This document shows positions 25,515-38,491 of a stretch of DNA of 64,000 bases, piece by piece (the stretch's first letter is position 1; every line of letters begins with the position of its first letter). A program made the translations under genes and the position numbers. Source of the stretch: Apostichopus parvimensis (Eukaryota > Echinodermata > Holothuroidea > Aspidochirotida > Stichopodidae). The stretch is from the NCBI GenBank assembly GCA_000934455.1, contig KN882213.1, forward strand, positions 584,465 to 648,464. Direction: 5' to 3'. A model generated the notes under the pieces. It was given only the letters and a program-made list of their open reading frames with translations, did not search any database and had not been told where the DNA came from.

Positions 25515-27009
25515 GTAAATATGGAAACATCAAATTATTATGATAAGTAAATTATTAATTGTCAACCAAGGCAACAAAACTCTTATTTTCATCATCAAAT
25601 TATAAAGTTACTGCTTGGCAAACCTCATCAAATGAGCATTTGCTCCCAGTTGATGATTTACAGATGAATTTGACAATCACATGACAAGGTAATATTATTT
25701 CACTTTTCTCCACACTGTTAAGCAAGGGGTGTTCTTACTATTACATGGAGTGTTTTGGGGGAGAAAATGGAAATCAAAAGTCAGTCTCAAACTTGTGGGC
25801 GAATTCAGTGTAGCCTTACATCGATCAAAGGTACTGTATTTATGAAACAAAATTGTAATTTGAAAACTAAAGTGCACTCTCTGTTTTCCTTGAAATGCCA
25901 TCAATATCTGCAAATACTGCATTGGAAGTCCTCAGGAACCCTCACAAGGGCTGGAAGATATTCCAGAAAGTTGTAATTCAATGAGAGGCCATCAATCTTT
26001 TACCCTCCTTTGAACTATTGTGGCACAAATGTTTAGGCCCACAACCTAGGACATCCCATCAGGACTGAGCCGTGTACCACCAGACACCCCATCCCTCAAA
26101 TTTGAAGCCCAGAATTTATGTGAGCTAGGCTAGCTGAAAATGGACTTGATGTTAAAATATAACAATAACTTGAATGGGATATATCCATCGAGTTGGCAAG
26201 GTCTGCATAAATCTCACAAACATTTTGGTGACACACTTTCGGGCTGCACAACATGAACTTTTGATGTCAACATTGTGGTGTTATCTATGCACTAATCGAC
26301 CACAATCACATTACTAACATCATTTGAGATTTACTCTTTTTATTGGTCGGGTTCTTTAACTTCCAATTAAATGGTCACGATATCTCTTTCAGTCCCATCT
26401 GGCTATCTCTCCAGCTATATATGTTACTCATTAGATTTATCAAAGTGACATACAAAGTCATATATTTATAAGTTATTACAATGCAAACAGGGCCAGTGGA
26501 GGAAAGGGGAAGATCGATGGAGGTGTGTACTTTAACATGTCCCAGGGTTCCCTGAAAACAATATGGTCACCTTTTTTTAGTGTTATAGAGCAACCTGCAG
26601 TGTCAGATGAGATCCTGTAGGTGATGTGTGTCATATATGTTTGCTTATCCAAATAGCAACCAGTTTGCATCCTCGTTGACCTTACATTTCTGAATATCCT
26701 ACAGTATGTGATCCAATACTCATGAATACTTCTGACCAATATCTACTGCCTGGCACATAATGTGATCAAAGTTAATAAAAGACAATGACTTCATGTGGCA
26801 TCTTCATGAGGAAATTGGCCAAATGTAATATCATGGACAGATGATACAAGAATTGCAGTGGGCATACGGAAAAAAGGAAACTTTGCAGTCAAATTTAAGA
26901 AATAAGATGCATGCAAACCATGCAATCTCAGTTCAAAAACTTTAACATATGATCTGAAGTAGTCTAGTTCAAACATATGCTTTTACCGCATGGTCCTCTT
27001 TGGTTACAG

Positions 27010-27162
27010 ATCGAGATGAATGTTCATTCAGTATATTCAGTGATATGTGTGATAGCAGCTCATCAACATGTATGAACGCCATTGGCAGCTACAGCTGTGT
27101 GTGCAAGTCTGGTTACACCGGTTCACCTTTCACACCACCTGGACAACCATCTACATGCACAG
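27010..27162 (+). CDS. Exon: calcium-binding EGF domain (EGF3, long form)
   Basis: The exon is 153 nt (51 codons), phase 1-1, acceptor GGTTACAG, donor GTAAAT. It is a cbEGF starting DRDEC. Compared with EGF1, 2 and 4 it has three extra residues (around SIFSDMC) between the first and second cysteines and one extra proline in the last loop. All six cysteines and the hydroxylation-type motif are kept. Only EGF5 shares the long first loop, and both exons are followed by the same roughly 1 kb intron sequence, so they are a duplicate pair. Confidence 0.88.
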
Positions 27163-28805
27163 GTAAATATGGAGGCATCAAATTGTAATAAGTATATTAT
27201 TAATTGTCAACCAAGTCAATAAATCCCTTCTTGTTTCTTGTTTCAAATTATAAAGTTTCTGCTTATCAAAATCTGATCAAATAAGCATTTCCTCTAGTTG
27301 ATAATTTACAGATAAATATGACAATTACATGACAAGGTAATCTTTTTCCTTTTGTTCTACACACCTGTCAGCAGGAGTGTAGATACTGTTAAAGGGAGAG
27401 GAGCAGGGGAGGGATTTTGGTTAGAACGTGGAAATCAAATATTGGTCTCAAAATAGCCAAAAAAGTGTGTTCTTACAGTCATCAACAATATGAAACAAAA
27501 CCAAAATTAAAAACAAAACTGTTCTCTCTGTTTTCCATCTTCATCTACAGTATAGTGTGAAAGTAACCTTACTCTTTAGCAGAGTGGAATGCAATAATCT
27601 CAGTTTTTGCACTCATTTCTATTTTCTATGCTTGCAATTGTGGTGATGATGTTTATCTGAGAGCGCATTCCCTGCAATGAACTCAGTTTAGTCTATTCAT
27701 CTCAGCAGAGGTGATAAATCCATTGTTTGGTCCATGCAAGCAATAGCTGTAATCCTAGTTAATGCTATTCATCTAGTCACCAATTTGTTTTTGATCGAAG
27801 TGACATCACAAAATTCGACATATAAGTTCCAATAGCTGGAACTGACAATCCTACAAGAGAATTAATAACTCATATCCTACAAAATGTAAGGAGAAATAAA
27901 TAACTTCTTTATTCAGTCAACTTTGTGGTATAAAACTGTATACTGTCCTTCTTCATTGGCTGAAATATCATAGTTCAGAAAACAAAGTTGAGTTATAAGG
28001 AAAGGGCTTTCCCATTCTGCCCAAAATAAAACCATAGGAAATCTGCAAGAATGAGGAAAGAAACCAACCACTCATAAATACAACAACGATGAATTCAAAA
28101 TTAAAAGGTTTTGAAACTTCAGTAACCTTACAAAGTATCTTTTCGATACAGGTTAGACTTAAATGAATTTGTCATTACTAATTTCCTTTTTTTCTTCATC
28201 ATTTGCTTTTTAACTCTTGAGAACTTGCCTTGCCATGTGCAGCACTAGTTGATGAGCAGCCATCTGTTGTAACACAATATATATGACAAATTTAACCTAT
28301 AATGGGAGTATGGCACATGGCCATGTTGTTCCAAGCCTACCACATGTTCTAGTTCTCGTTTTGTAGACTGAAAACATCGACAAACAAAATGTTTATCTGA
28401 AATAATAAGTTATCCCTTCTAAGAATTTTCTTTTAACATTCCTGTGAAGAAAATATCGGATGGGTCAAATAATAGAACACTGTACAGATTCAACAAAACA
28501 AAATGTAGAAGACAAGTGACGGAAATTGCTAAATTCATTTCTTTCCCATCCGTCTATTCTTTCTATTGCCTTTTCTGTTTTAATCTATGCATTGGCCCCT
28601 GGTTCCACTTTATCCTTATTAGAACATAATTACTTACACACTTTCTGTTCAACTTACCTGGCGACAACTTAGCTTTAGCCTGTATTTACTGTACATTTAA
28701 CACACCTTGGACTGGCATGGTTTAATTCAGTTAATCGAATTTAGACTATGTCTTGGCAAGCACACTTTTGGAATCCACTGGTGGTTATGATAAAGGATGG
28801 CTATT

Positions 28806-29972
28806 TTTAGCTCATACCAGCATGCTGGTGTGAGCTATTGTTACAGTGCGGCGTCTATCACTCTATCATTCTATCACTCTATCACTCTATCACTCTATCC
28901 GTCAACAATTGGTAAAACCGCTCCCACTCGCACAGTGTTTAATGGAATTTCATGAAACTTGGACACAAGAACCATTGGGTATAGGGCCATCAGAGATGGT
29001 CCGAAATTTGGGGTCAAAGGTCACTTGTGGGCCGTAATGGGCCATTTTGTGGAAATACGCAAAATGCTTCTTCTCCTACAGATTCCATGGTACAATGTTG
29101 AGGGTTTGTCACGATAGTACTATGGTAGTTTTACCTTCAGGGTGTTCATGAATTTGAGATCANNNNNNNNNNNNNNNNNNNNNNNNNNNNNNNNNNNNNN
29201 NNNNNNNNNNNNNNNNNNNNNNNNNNNNNNNNNNNNNNNNNNNNNNNNNNNNNNNNNNNNNNNNNNNNNNNNNNNNNNNNNNNNNNNNNNNNNNNNNNNN
29301 NNNNNNNNNNNNNNNNNNNNNNNNNNNNNNNNNNNNNNNNNNNNNNNNNNNNNNNNNNNNNNNNNNNNNNNNNNNNNNNNNNNNNNNNNNNNNNNNNNNN
29401 NNNNNNNNNNNNNNNNNNNNNNNNNNNNNNNNNNNNNNNNNNNNNNNNNNNNNNNNNNNNNNNNNNNNNNNNNNNNNNNNNNNNNNNNNNNNNNNNNNNN
29501 NNNNNNNNNNNNNNNNNNNNNNNNNNNNNNNNNNNNNNNNNNNNNNNNNNNNNNNNNNNNNNNNNNNNNNNNNNNNNNNNNNNNNNNNNNNNNNNNNNNN
29601 NNNNNNNNNNNNNNNNNNNNNNNNNNNNNNNNNNNNNNNNNNNNNNNNNNNNGGGGAGAAAGTTTAATAGGGTAGGTCAGTGGTATTGTTTGAGAGAGTG
29701 GATAAAATAGGATTTAAAGGGGGAAAATAGGAATTATAGCCAGTGGTGTGGCCAGGATTCTGCTAACGGAGGGGGGGGGGGGGTTATCGCCGTTTTGAGC
29801 TAGGGGTATAAATTTGTCTCTGAACCTAAAATGTTTGGCCTCATGGGCCCAAAATTGGTGGAATCTGAAAAATGGCCTGAAATTTGGTGGGCCATAAAGT
29901 TTTGTGGGCCCTACATTTTTGAGCTCGAAAAGGTATGAGCTCTGCACCATTGGTACTCTAGTTATTTATTAA
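28806..29972. repeat. Dispersed repeat with palindromic head, containing an assembly gap
   Basis: It starts with the palindrome AGCTCATACCAGCATGCTGG and its complement-like continuation GTGTGAGCT, then a (TCACTCTA)n microsatellite at 28857-28903. It ends near a 'gtatgagctctgcaccattg' block. Similar head and tail motifs are common in marine invertebrate repeats. Bases 29163-29652 are N, so the interior is unknown. Confidence 0.6.
29163..29652. other. Assembly gap (490 N)
   Basis: All bases are N. Any reading frame drawn across it is meaningless. An exon inside is possible but unlikely, because both flanks are repeat. Confidence 0.99.
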
Positions 29973-32633
29973 TTTTATTGTTGTTGTTCTTGTGTGTGTA
30001 TTATTACTATAAATGGTAGTCATTTAATGGACCAGTGTACGATAACGGGCACGTATTTATAAATGGTGTTTATATATCCACTTGTGTACTTCTATTGTGT
30101 AGCATATGAACATACTGATTGTTATCCCTTAAAATTCCCTGCAGTTAAGCTGCTTTCTTGTGTTGATCATGTTCCACACTGAAAGGTTATGTCCACATGG
30201 TACTGTTCATTTCCACATTTGAATAAAATTAGGCTAATTAAAGCTTCATTACCTCCATAGAAATCTATTTTGGTGCTTAAAATTTACTTCCAGAAAATAA
30301 GAGATATCTGATGATGCTGCAGTGGAAGTCCCTATGACCTCCACAAGGGCTTATGGAAGATATTCTAGAAAACTGTAATTCATCTCTCTGACATGTTTTG
30401 TGGCTTAGAGGCACTACAAGAGAACACGAAATATCAATTAACAAATGCTAAAACTTCCCGAAACATTGCCCATGGACCCCCACCAGGGCTTTGAAATATT
30501 CTCCAGAGAAATTAAATTCCTCTCTCTCACTAGTATAGTTTTTGCTCAACTTGCTCTGAGAGAACAATAAATGCCTAAAACTTCTGCAGCTTGGGGCTTA
30601 TCCCCCTTGACCCCTACTATAGGGCTCAGAGATACATTCCATAGAAGTTTAGAGTATTATAAATTATCTTTCTGACATGTAATGCTTCAGCAGCAGGGGA
30701 CTTTGTCCTACCCCAGGTATTCCCAGCCAATTACAGTGTGCAAATTGCATTCTTTTTTTAAAACGTTTTGCAACTTTAATGGGCCAGTCACTGAAGTCTG
30801 TTTCAAAAAGCTATTTTTCCTGGAAATCATTCTACTCCTCCATTGAAAGTGGTGAATGTATGCTCCTGCCTGTTTTTAGCACAGTTCTTTTGAGTCATCA
30901 AATTGCTGGAAATGTATTGTTGTTCCATTGGCTGACTGCTCTAAATTGTCAGTGATACACAGGTATGCAGACACTTTAGAGGTACTCTGGTACAGCAGCA
31001 AGGTTTGACCAAAACAACAGCTTCTAATAAATATCCCACCATACAATTTTTAATGAAGAGTCTGTTGTCAAACTTTTTAGGGTAAAATACCCTCAAACAA
31101 TCATGCATGGGTTTCATCAGTTAACTCAAAAATGTGTATGATGTATTGTTGGGATGAATATTAAACATAAAATTTACACCCAATCTGCAAATTCCCTTAA
31201 AACTGAACCAACTCAGCATCCCATTTTGTTCAGGATCATGCTTTTAAATCATACAGCTACTATTAAATTTCATCAAGTAAACATTTTCTGTCAATTGATG
31301 TTTTACAGATTAATTTGACAATTAATGCATTTGTATTTGAATAAAATTATAGTGATAAACTATAGAATACGAAAGGTGTAGGACTCATTCAATGATCTTT
31401 ATTTTAGTGTAAGTTGACCAGACATTCGTAAGTTCCACAGAGTATCTGGGGAATAACTGTCCCTGGAAATGCACTAGGATTTTATGTCATATGCCCCAGC
31501 AATGTCTCAAAATTTGTGTAAAGGGCCTGCATAATTCCAATTGGGCTGTTCGTGTATAGACACAACATGGGCAGAAGATGTGATTGTTTACAACTACAAA
31601 CATACTGTCCATTGGTGACGTACTGTGACATAGGCACAGAGATCATCGAATAACTTCATAGGTTATATTTCACATTGAAAATATCTTTTTGAATTTGGTG
31701 ATGATATGGGGAAACACCCAGTTACCTTCAAGATTTCTGGCATTTAATCTTTGTATCTTCGACAAAATACTAATTGCTTTAGGATAACGTTTTCTGAACT
31801 TCAGTTGTTGTTTATCATCCACTTAAATAATGAGAGTTCCTCAAAATTCCACCCAGTCCCTTGAACCATTGTGGCTCAAACGTTTACTTCAGGATATTCC
31901 ATGAGAACTCTGCCATGTGCCACCAGATCCCTGTCCATCAAATTTGAAGCTCAGAGTGCATGTGAGCTAGGCTATCCAAAAATGGACTTGATGTTAAAAA
32001 TAAAAACAATAACTTTTACTGGGATATATCCATCAAGTTGCCAAGGTCTTAAAAGGTTGTTAAATTTTCTGACATCAGCAATAATCTCACAAACAACAAA
32101 CACTATGGTGACACTTTTTGGTTGGACAACATGAACTTTTGGTGTCAACATGGCCAGTTAAGGGCTGGAGGGTGTACATAAACATGTCCCAGGGTTTCCT
32201 GAAAAAAATATGGTCACCTAATTTCAGTGTTGAATCAATCTGCATTGTAAGATGAGATCTTGTAGTTGATGTGTGTCATATATGTTGCTTATCCAAATAG
32301 CAACCAGTTTGCATCCTCGTTGACCTTAAATTTCTGAATATTCTACAGTATGTGATACTCATGAATACTTGTGACCAATATGTACTGCCTGGCACATATT
32401 GTGATCAAAGTTAATCACAAATATTGACTGCATGTGGGATCTCCATAAGGAATTCAGCCAGATGTAATATTGTGGACAGATTACATAATAATGGAAGTGG
32501 AAGGATGGAAAAAGGAATATTTGCAGTCAATTTTAAGAAGGAAGATGAATGTAAACCACAGTCACATTTAAAAACCTTTTACTTACAATCTAAAGTAGTC
32601 TAGTCTTTTTCTGAATGTCCTCTTTGGTTATAG

Positions 32634-32774
32634 ATCAAGATGAATGTACAACCAGTAATGTGTGTGATAGCAGCTCATCAACATGCATGAACACCATTGG
32701 CAGCTACAGATGTATGTGTAGGTCTGGTTACACTGGTTCACCTTTCACACCTGGACAACAATCTACATGCACAG
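32634..32774 (+). CDS. Exon: calcium-binding EGF domain (EGF4, mosaic)
   Basis: The exon is 141 nt (47 codons), phase 1-1, acceptor GGTTATAG, donor GTAAAT. It encodes a complete cbEGF starting DQDEC. The first half (CTTS, then CDSSSSTCMN) is EGF1-like and the second half (SPFTPG to STCTG) is EGF2/3-like. The upstream intron matches the EGF1 unit best and the downstream intron, beyond the DIRS insertion, matches the EGF2 unit. A crossover between two EGF units is the simplest reading. The DIRS element begins 40 bp after the donor. Confidence 0.87.
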
Positions 32775-32833
32775 GTAAATATGGAAACATCAAATTGTCC
32801 TAATAAAATTATTAAATTCACAGCACGTACTCC

Positions 32834-32932
32834 CTCACCTCATATAACCTATGCATTACCGTATTAACCTCGCTCTAGCATCTGGCAATTGTCTGTATGT
32901 ATGTTTGGCCATCTCCCTTCCGTAATTGCCAG
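32834..32932 (+). repeat. DIRS left inverted terminal repeat
   Basis: About 99 bp match 38818-38916 in reverse complement with about two mismatches. An outer tip of 19 bp (32815-32833) precedes it and is not shared with the right end. Unequal outer tips are usual in DIRS elements. Confidence 0.9.
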
Positions 32933-33192
32933 CCTTTTGCGCAAGTATCGCTCTCTCTTTGCTCTTAATAAAGCTTAAGATTTTCAATCACTTCGTGTAT
33001 TTTTATCGTTGTTTTTGTATTTCTATTCCATCTGTTCATCGTCCTTCACGTTTGAACTGCTTTTTGTCGATTAAACGTTCCTTCTTTAGTGTTTTTCGAA
33101 CGTTTTTTGTTGGTTGCCTCGTGAACGTTGTTCACGGAGCGTGGCTAGGCCCGCACTTTAGTGTAGTGTAGCCCTAGCGTTTGTTTACTTTC

Positions 33193-33428
33193 AGTCAAGT
33201 AACTGCCTTGTTTAGGTTTTTTTCGTACAGCAGTCGTGTACGTTTTCATACTTCCACAGTCAAGTAACTGCCTTGTTTAGTTTTCGTACAGCAGTCGTGT
33301 ACGTTTTTATACTTCCACAGTCAAGTAACTGCCTTGTTTAGTTTCGTACAGCAGTCGTGTACGCTTTTATACTTTCACAGTCAAATAACTGCCTTGATTA
33401 GTTTCATATCGTATCGTTCTACATACGA
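33193..33428 (+). repeat. Tandem repeat in the DIRS 5' leader, about 60-65 bp, nearly four copies
   Basis: Copies start near 33193, 33258, 33319 and 33379, each beginning 'cagtcaagtaactgccttg' or a close variant. The fourth is shorter and more diverged. They lie between the left terminal repeat and the gag-like region, where promoter or packaging signals would be expected; that role is inference. Confidence 0.85.
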
Positions 33429-33517
33429 ATTTCTTTAGGTTCCGTGCTGTTCTCTACTCTTAGTTCACAGCTTCAGGTTCCCTTGATTTCTCCGAAATTT
33501 TCGGGACTTCTTGAAGG

Positions 33518-35438
33518 ATGGATAACTGCCGTTCATGCAAACAGTTCCGTCCATTCAAGGCATGGGACATGCACGAGCAGTGCCCAAAATGCCGGCCATG
33601 CGGAAGCAAGCAAACCTGCTCCATTTGCCGGGACTGGACCCAGGAACGCTGGGAGGCAATCAGTACCTGGCGGGCGGAGAAGGCCGCGGAAAAGAAAAAG
33701 AAGGCAGCTTCCTCAAAGGGGAAGAAAAAACCGCAGACAAAAGACCCCCAGGCGGCCATTCGAGATGGCATAAGCCCTCAACGTGGGGGATCAGAGGCGG
33801 CCATACGAGATGGCTTAAGCCCACTCCCGGAACGGGTATCCATACGAGATGGAACTAATTCCCGTGCGGCGTCAGTACAACCACGGCCGCGGCCCCGGGA
33901 GGGGCCATCCACATCGGGTCATGTGGAATCCACAAGCCCCCGCAGGCAGGCGGTGGCGGATCTATTTACATCCACCCCGGGGTCAGGGGACCACAACCGG
34001 AGGGATTTCTCGGGGTTCTCCCCGGAGGGTACAGGCCAGCGCCGCAGCCGGAGCAGAAGCCGTACCAAAAGCCGTAGTCGCGGTAGAAGCCAGGAGAGAC
34101 ACCGGCGGGTCTGGCTCTTCGCCCTCGTCCTCGAGCGGGCATTCTTCGGGGCATCGTGGAGCCAGGAAGCGTAGGAGGAGACACTCCCCGGACTCGGGAC
34201 AAGCTCTCCTCTCCCAGGTCAAAGACCTACTGGGGCAACTACTTCAGAAACCGAGTCAGCCGGACCCGGAACAACAGTCCGCACCGACCATTCCACAACA
34301 ACCGGTGCCACTGCCGGTGCCACTGCCGGCACCGGTAGCGGACGATCTCGCCCCTGAGGAGGCCCAGGGGGATCCCTGGGACGACTCCTCCTCGAGAGCC
34401 GACGACGCTCTGTCGATCGCGGCTAGTGCCCGCCTCCTCAGCGGAGATTCTGAGGCGGACGATGAGGAACCCCTGCGGGGTACAGAAATCTCGGCGGAAG
34501 CCTTTGAGAAGGCGACAGCAGTCCTCCGCAGGGTCCTCAGATTCGAAGAAAAGGTGGATGCGCGTGCCCAGGAGGGGCCGGCGTCCAAGCTTACGCTGAA
34601 CGCGGCCACCCAAAAGCCTCGAGCCTCCATCCCAGTCGACGTCGAATGTAGAGAACGGTTCGAGGCGGTGGCGCAAGCGAAACGCTGGACGGCTTTCCAG
34701 CGAACAGCCCAGCGCACCTTCCATGTGGGGGATGAAGACTGGGAGAGTCTGTTCGCTCCGCCCCACATCCCGCCCCAAGTGAAAGAGAGACTTCGATCGG
34801 CAGGGGCCTTGGACGGGAAAGGTAAATTCAGGGGGAAGGATGCGCAAACCTTGGAATCCTCCCTGTTTGACGTAGATAGGGCCTCCCGTGCGGGAATGAA
34901 ATACTCCTCGGCCTTGTTACTCTTCGCAGAGCTTCTGAACAGATCGTTCCAACAAGCACAGGCATCGGGTATCTCCCGCAAAGATACCGCCGCCATCATT
35001 GCCCTCCTGGGACCTGTCTCCAGGATGGTGCTAGACCAGTTTGCCCGCGTCTCTGTTAAAGCCACCATGACACGTCGGGAACTGGTATTGGATTCCCTCA
35101 ATTGGTCGTCCCGTTCGACAGCGGACGGGTTCCGCAACTTGCCAATGCTGGGGAGTGACCTCTTCGGGGGAAAATTTGACGAAAAACTCCGAGAGGAGGC
35201 AGAGAGACTGAAATCTCTGAGAGAGGCGGACGAGCACATGTCCCGCTCGGCCTCGTCCTCCCGCCCACGATACGACCCGCGGCATAGTAGCAGTTTCAAG
35301 CAGCCGAGGTCGGGCTACAGCTGCGGCCGGGGTAATCCGCGGCCACTGCAGCACTCCGCTCCTTCACGGCTCGAGCACAGGCCGTTCCGCCCACAATACC
35401 GCGGAAGCCGCAGCCGGAGCCGCGGTAAACAGCCCTAG
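33518..35438 (+). mobile_element. DIRS gag-like region
   Basis: The N-terminal part has closely spaced CxxC pairs followed by a basic lysine-rich stretch, the usual start of animal DIRS gag-like proteins. Within it are three near copies of an IRDG-containing motif. The later part is proline- and acid-rich, then alpha-helical, and ends in an arginine/serine-rich tail. Two overlapping open frames cover the region. Confidence 0.75.
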
Positions 35439-35472
35439 GGATGCCCACCCCACCATAGCACCCAACGTCAGG

Positions 35473-37300
35473 GTGGGGGGGCGACTGAGAGCCTTTGGGG
35501 CTCGCTGGGAAAAGATCAATCCAGGAGCCTGGGTACTGGACGTGGTGAAACGGGGCTACGCGATAGAGTTCTCGTCTACCCCCCCCCGATATGGCCTCTG
35601 GAAAACCACGCCAGTGCCCGAGATACCGGAAAAGCGGGCCGCCCTAGAGGACGAGATCGACAGCCTCCTCAAAAAGGGCGCCATTACGCGAGTCACCGCC
35701 GCAGACGCGGACGGCCCCCTCTTCCGGTCCTCGTTCTTCCTCACTCCGAAGAAGAACGGGGCTTGGAGGCCCATCCTGAACCTCAAACCGCTCAACGTGA
35801 GGTTCGTCCGACCAACGAGGTTCAGGATGGAGACCCTCTCAACAATCCTCCGCCTGCTGCGCCCGGGGATGTGGGCATCCTCCATCGATCTAAAGGATGC
35901 CTACTTACATATCCCCATCCGACGCGAGGACCAGCGCTTCCTCGCGTTCAGGTACAGAGCGACGGACTACCGCTTCACAGCGCTGCCATTTGGCCTCTCC
36001 ACGTCGCCCAGGGTCTTTACCAGGGTAACAAGGGCGGTTCTGGCTAACCTCCGTCGAAGCGGGATAGTGGTGTTCGCCTACCTAGACGATTGGATAGTGC
36101 TTGGCAACTCCCAGCGAGGAGCACTCGCCAGCACAAACGCCACTGTCTCCCTCCTCACAGGGCTGGGCTGGATTATCAATGTCGAAAAATCCGCCCTCGT
36201 ACCCACACAATCGATCGTGTATCTAGGGGCCCGCCTCGACTTCGTCCGCGGCAGGGTCCACCCGACGGCCGGAAGAGTGGCGAGCCTAACCAACACGGTC
36301 AGAAAAATACTAGGCAAACAGAATACCCCTGCGCTCACGTGGCAGCGCATGTTGGGGAAGATGGCGAGCTTCACGGACCTGCTGGATCTGTGCAGGCTCA
36401 GGATGCGACCTCTCCAACGGCACTTCCTCAAACACTATGCCCCAGACCGGTCGCCCCCGACGACGGTAATCCCACTAGCGTCGGGACTACGGCCGTTCCT
36501 CACATGGTGGGCGGGGTCAGACAGGATCGCGGCAGGGCGACCTTTCCGAAGCCTAGCTCCCACGACGTCGATCACGACGGATGCTTCCCTCAGCGGTTGA
36601 GGGGCTACCTGGGGCGCCCACACTGTCGCCGGCGACTGGGCGGAGCCCGAAAGGGGGCTCCATATCAACGTCCTAGAGACGGAAGCGGTCTTGAGAGCCG
36701 TACGCCATTGGGCAGCCCGCCTAGCGGGTCACACTGTCACGGTCCGTTCAGACAACACCACGACCGTGGCATACATCAATCGCCAGGGGGGCACTCGATC
36801 CCTGGCTCTCCTACACAGGACGTGGGACCTACTCGTCCTCTGCGACTCCCTTCAGATCGGCCTACGGGCGTCCCACCTGGCAGGGAAGGACAATGTGCTG
36901 GCGGAAGCACTGTCCATGGGGTATTTCGACAACGGGGAATGGGAGCTCTCCCAAACGTGGATCGACCACATGTTCCACCTGTTCGGCAGACCGTCCGTGG
37001 ACATGTTTGCAACAGCCAAGAACGCCAAACTACCGACGTTCTGCTCCAGATACCACGACCCGCGGGCCTGGAGGACGGACGCTCTCGTCGTCCCGTGGGC
37101 GGGGCTCTCAATGTACGCCTTTCCCCCACTGGGGTTACTCCGCAGAGCTCTCACGACACTTCGGGAGGTAGAGGCGGACATGCTTTTGATCGCGCCTTGC
37201 TGGCCCAATCAAGCATGGTTCCCACTCCTCATCGAGTTACTGGTGGACCTACCGTTCAAATTCCCACCAACCGCCAAGCTCCTAACCCAGCGGAGCGGCC
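35473..37300 (+). mobile_element. DIRS reverse transcriptase, RNase H and Dam-like region
   Basis: RT motifs are visible from about 35640 (a KKGAI segment, then FFLTPKKNGAWRPILNL), with SSIDLKDAYLHIPI, LPFGLSTSP and the polymerase box AYLDDW near 36080. RNase H motifs follow (NVLETEAV, then SDNTTTVAYINRQGG). Next is the DIRS-specific segment with VDMFAT and APCWPNQAWFP, often labelled a Dam methylase-like domain. This order is diagnostic of DIRS retroelements. Confidence 0.9.
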
Positions 37301-38402
37301 AGATTCCCCACCCCGACGTCGCGAACCTCCACCTAGCTGCGTGGAAGCTCTCCGGCTCTCGCTCCAAGCAGCGGGGTTTCCACCGGAGGTTGCGGACGTT
37401 GCAGTGGATGCCCGCCGGCAGTCCACAATTAAAACTTATGACTCTAGACTGCAACGATACTACGCTTGGGCCAGGGACAACACTATTGATCCCGTGGGGG
37501 CCACAGTAGACCAGGTGGCGACCTTCCTATTGGAGCTCTTCCGGGAAGGGAAACAAATTAACACAATCAGAAATTACCGTTCCACGATAGCGGCGGTTCA
37601 CAACGGATTTTCAGATGGCTCCACAGTAGGAACCAACCCGGTCCTCCGCCAGGTCCTAACGGGAATGTTCCACAGGCGCCCGCCCAGGCGCCGCCTGGCC
37701 CCATCGTGGGCTCTTCACGAGGTCTTGACGACCCTCGCGGGCTCTCCATACGAGCCATTACACAATGCGCCACTGGACAAACTCACACACAAAACCCTGT
37801 TCCTAGTCGCGGCCGCCTCGGCTAGACGCAGAAGCTGCCTCCACGCCCTCACCCTCCAACGGGGGTTCACGAGGTTCGAGCCAGGAGGAGTCAGGTTACT
37901 GCCTGACCCACACTTCCTTCCAAAGAATCAGACAGTAACCTTCACTCCAAACGAGATCTTCCTCCCGAGTTTGTCACGGGCTTCGTCGACCGCGGAAGAC
38001 AGGCGCTGGTGCCCTGTTCGAGCCCTTAAGTGGTACGTGGAAAGAACCAAGCAGCTGCGTACCTCGGACAGGCTCTTCATCTTGCCAAGGTCGCCTTACA
38101 CCCCGGCCTCAAAAGACACCATTTCGCGGTGGGTGGCCGACCTCATCCGGGCCCACACGCAGCCTGGGGAACCCGTCCGGGCGCACGACGTCCGAGGCCA
38201 CGCCGCATCCAGGGCGTGGTTCCGGGGGATTCCCCTGGAAGATATTATGAAAGCAGCGGCCTGGAAGACTCCGTCCTCCTTTGTCGCCTGCTATCTCACA
38301 AACACTCCTGCCACAGAAGGGGATTTTTCCCGAGCGGCCCTGGGGCCGCCGCCCGCGAGATCCTCAGCCCACCACCAGGGCTCCTGTGTCACCAATGCAT
38401 AG
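37300..38402 (+). mobile_element. DIRS tyrosine recombinase region
   Basis: The region has an N-terminal SAM-like part (around STIKTYDSRL) and a catalytic part. The first arginine lies in SARRRSC, the H-x-x-R box is HDVRGH, and the W and final Y fall in AAWKTPSSFVACYL. These are the family's catalytic positions. The reading frame overlaps the RT/RNase H frame upstream, a known DIRS arrangement. Confidence 0.9.
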
Positions 38403-38491
38403 GTTATATGAGGTGAGGGAGTACGTGCTGTGAATTCCCCAAACCTTACCCGGTTTGTGAATTAACGAGCTACGTACTCACCTCATATAAC
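38394..38491 (+). repeat. DIRS internal complementary region (ICR)
   Basis: 38394-38436 is the exact reverse complement of the left end (32815-32857), and 38437-38491 is the exact reverse complement of the right end (38902-38956). The two halves abut, so the ICR represents both ends joined. In DIRS-1 models this region acts as a guide for restoring the ends and forming the circular intermediate. It overlaps the 3' end of the recombinase region. Confidence 0.92.

Larger units (their letters stand above)
21920..28300 (+). repeat. Segmental duplication block 1: EGF1-EGF3 units with their introns
   Basis: Intron sequence around EGF1, EGF2 and EGF3 is itself repeated. Shared landmarks are a 'ttaattgtcaaccaag' motif about 20-40 bp after each donor, a 'gaaccattgt' segment (22950, 24575, 26012) and a 'tgtcccagggtt' segment (23267, 24911, 26539). 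Spacing between EGF exons is 1.89 kb then 1.64 kb. Sequence from 27190 to about 28150 recurs after EGF5 (40440-41400) with only scattered differences. Confidence 0.85.

Noticed and set aside
29142-29675. Open frame spanning the N gap
   Set aside because: It is open only because N codons cannot be stops.
34239-35354. Long open frames on the minus strand within the DIRS gag-like region
   Set aside because: They are shadows of the GC-rich plus-strand coding region, with composition-driven openness and no domain.
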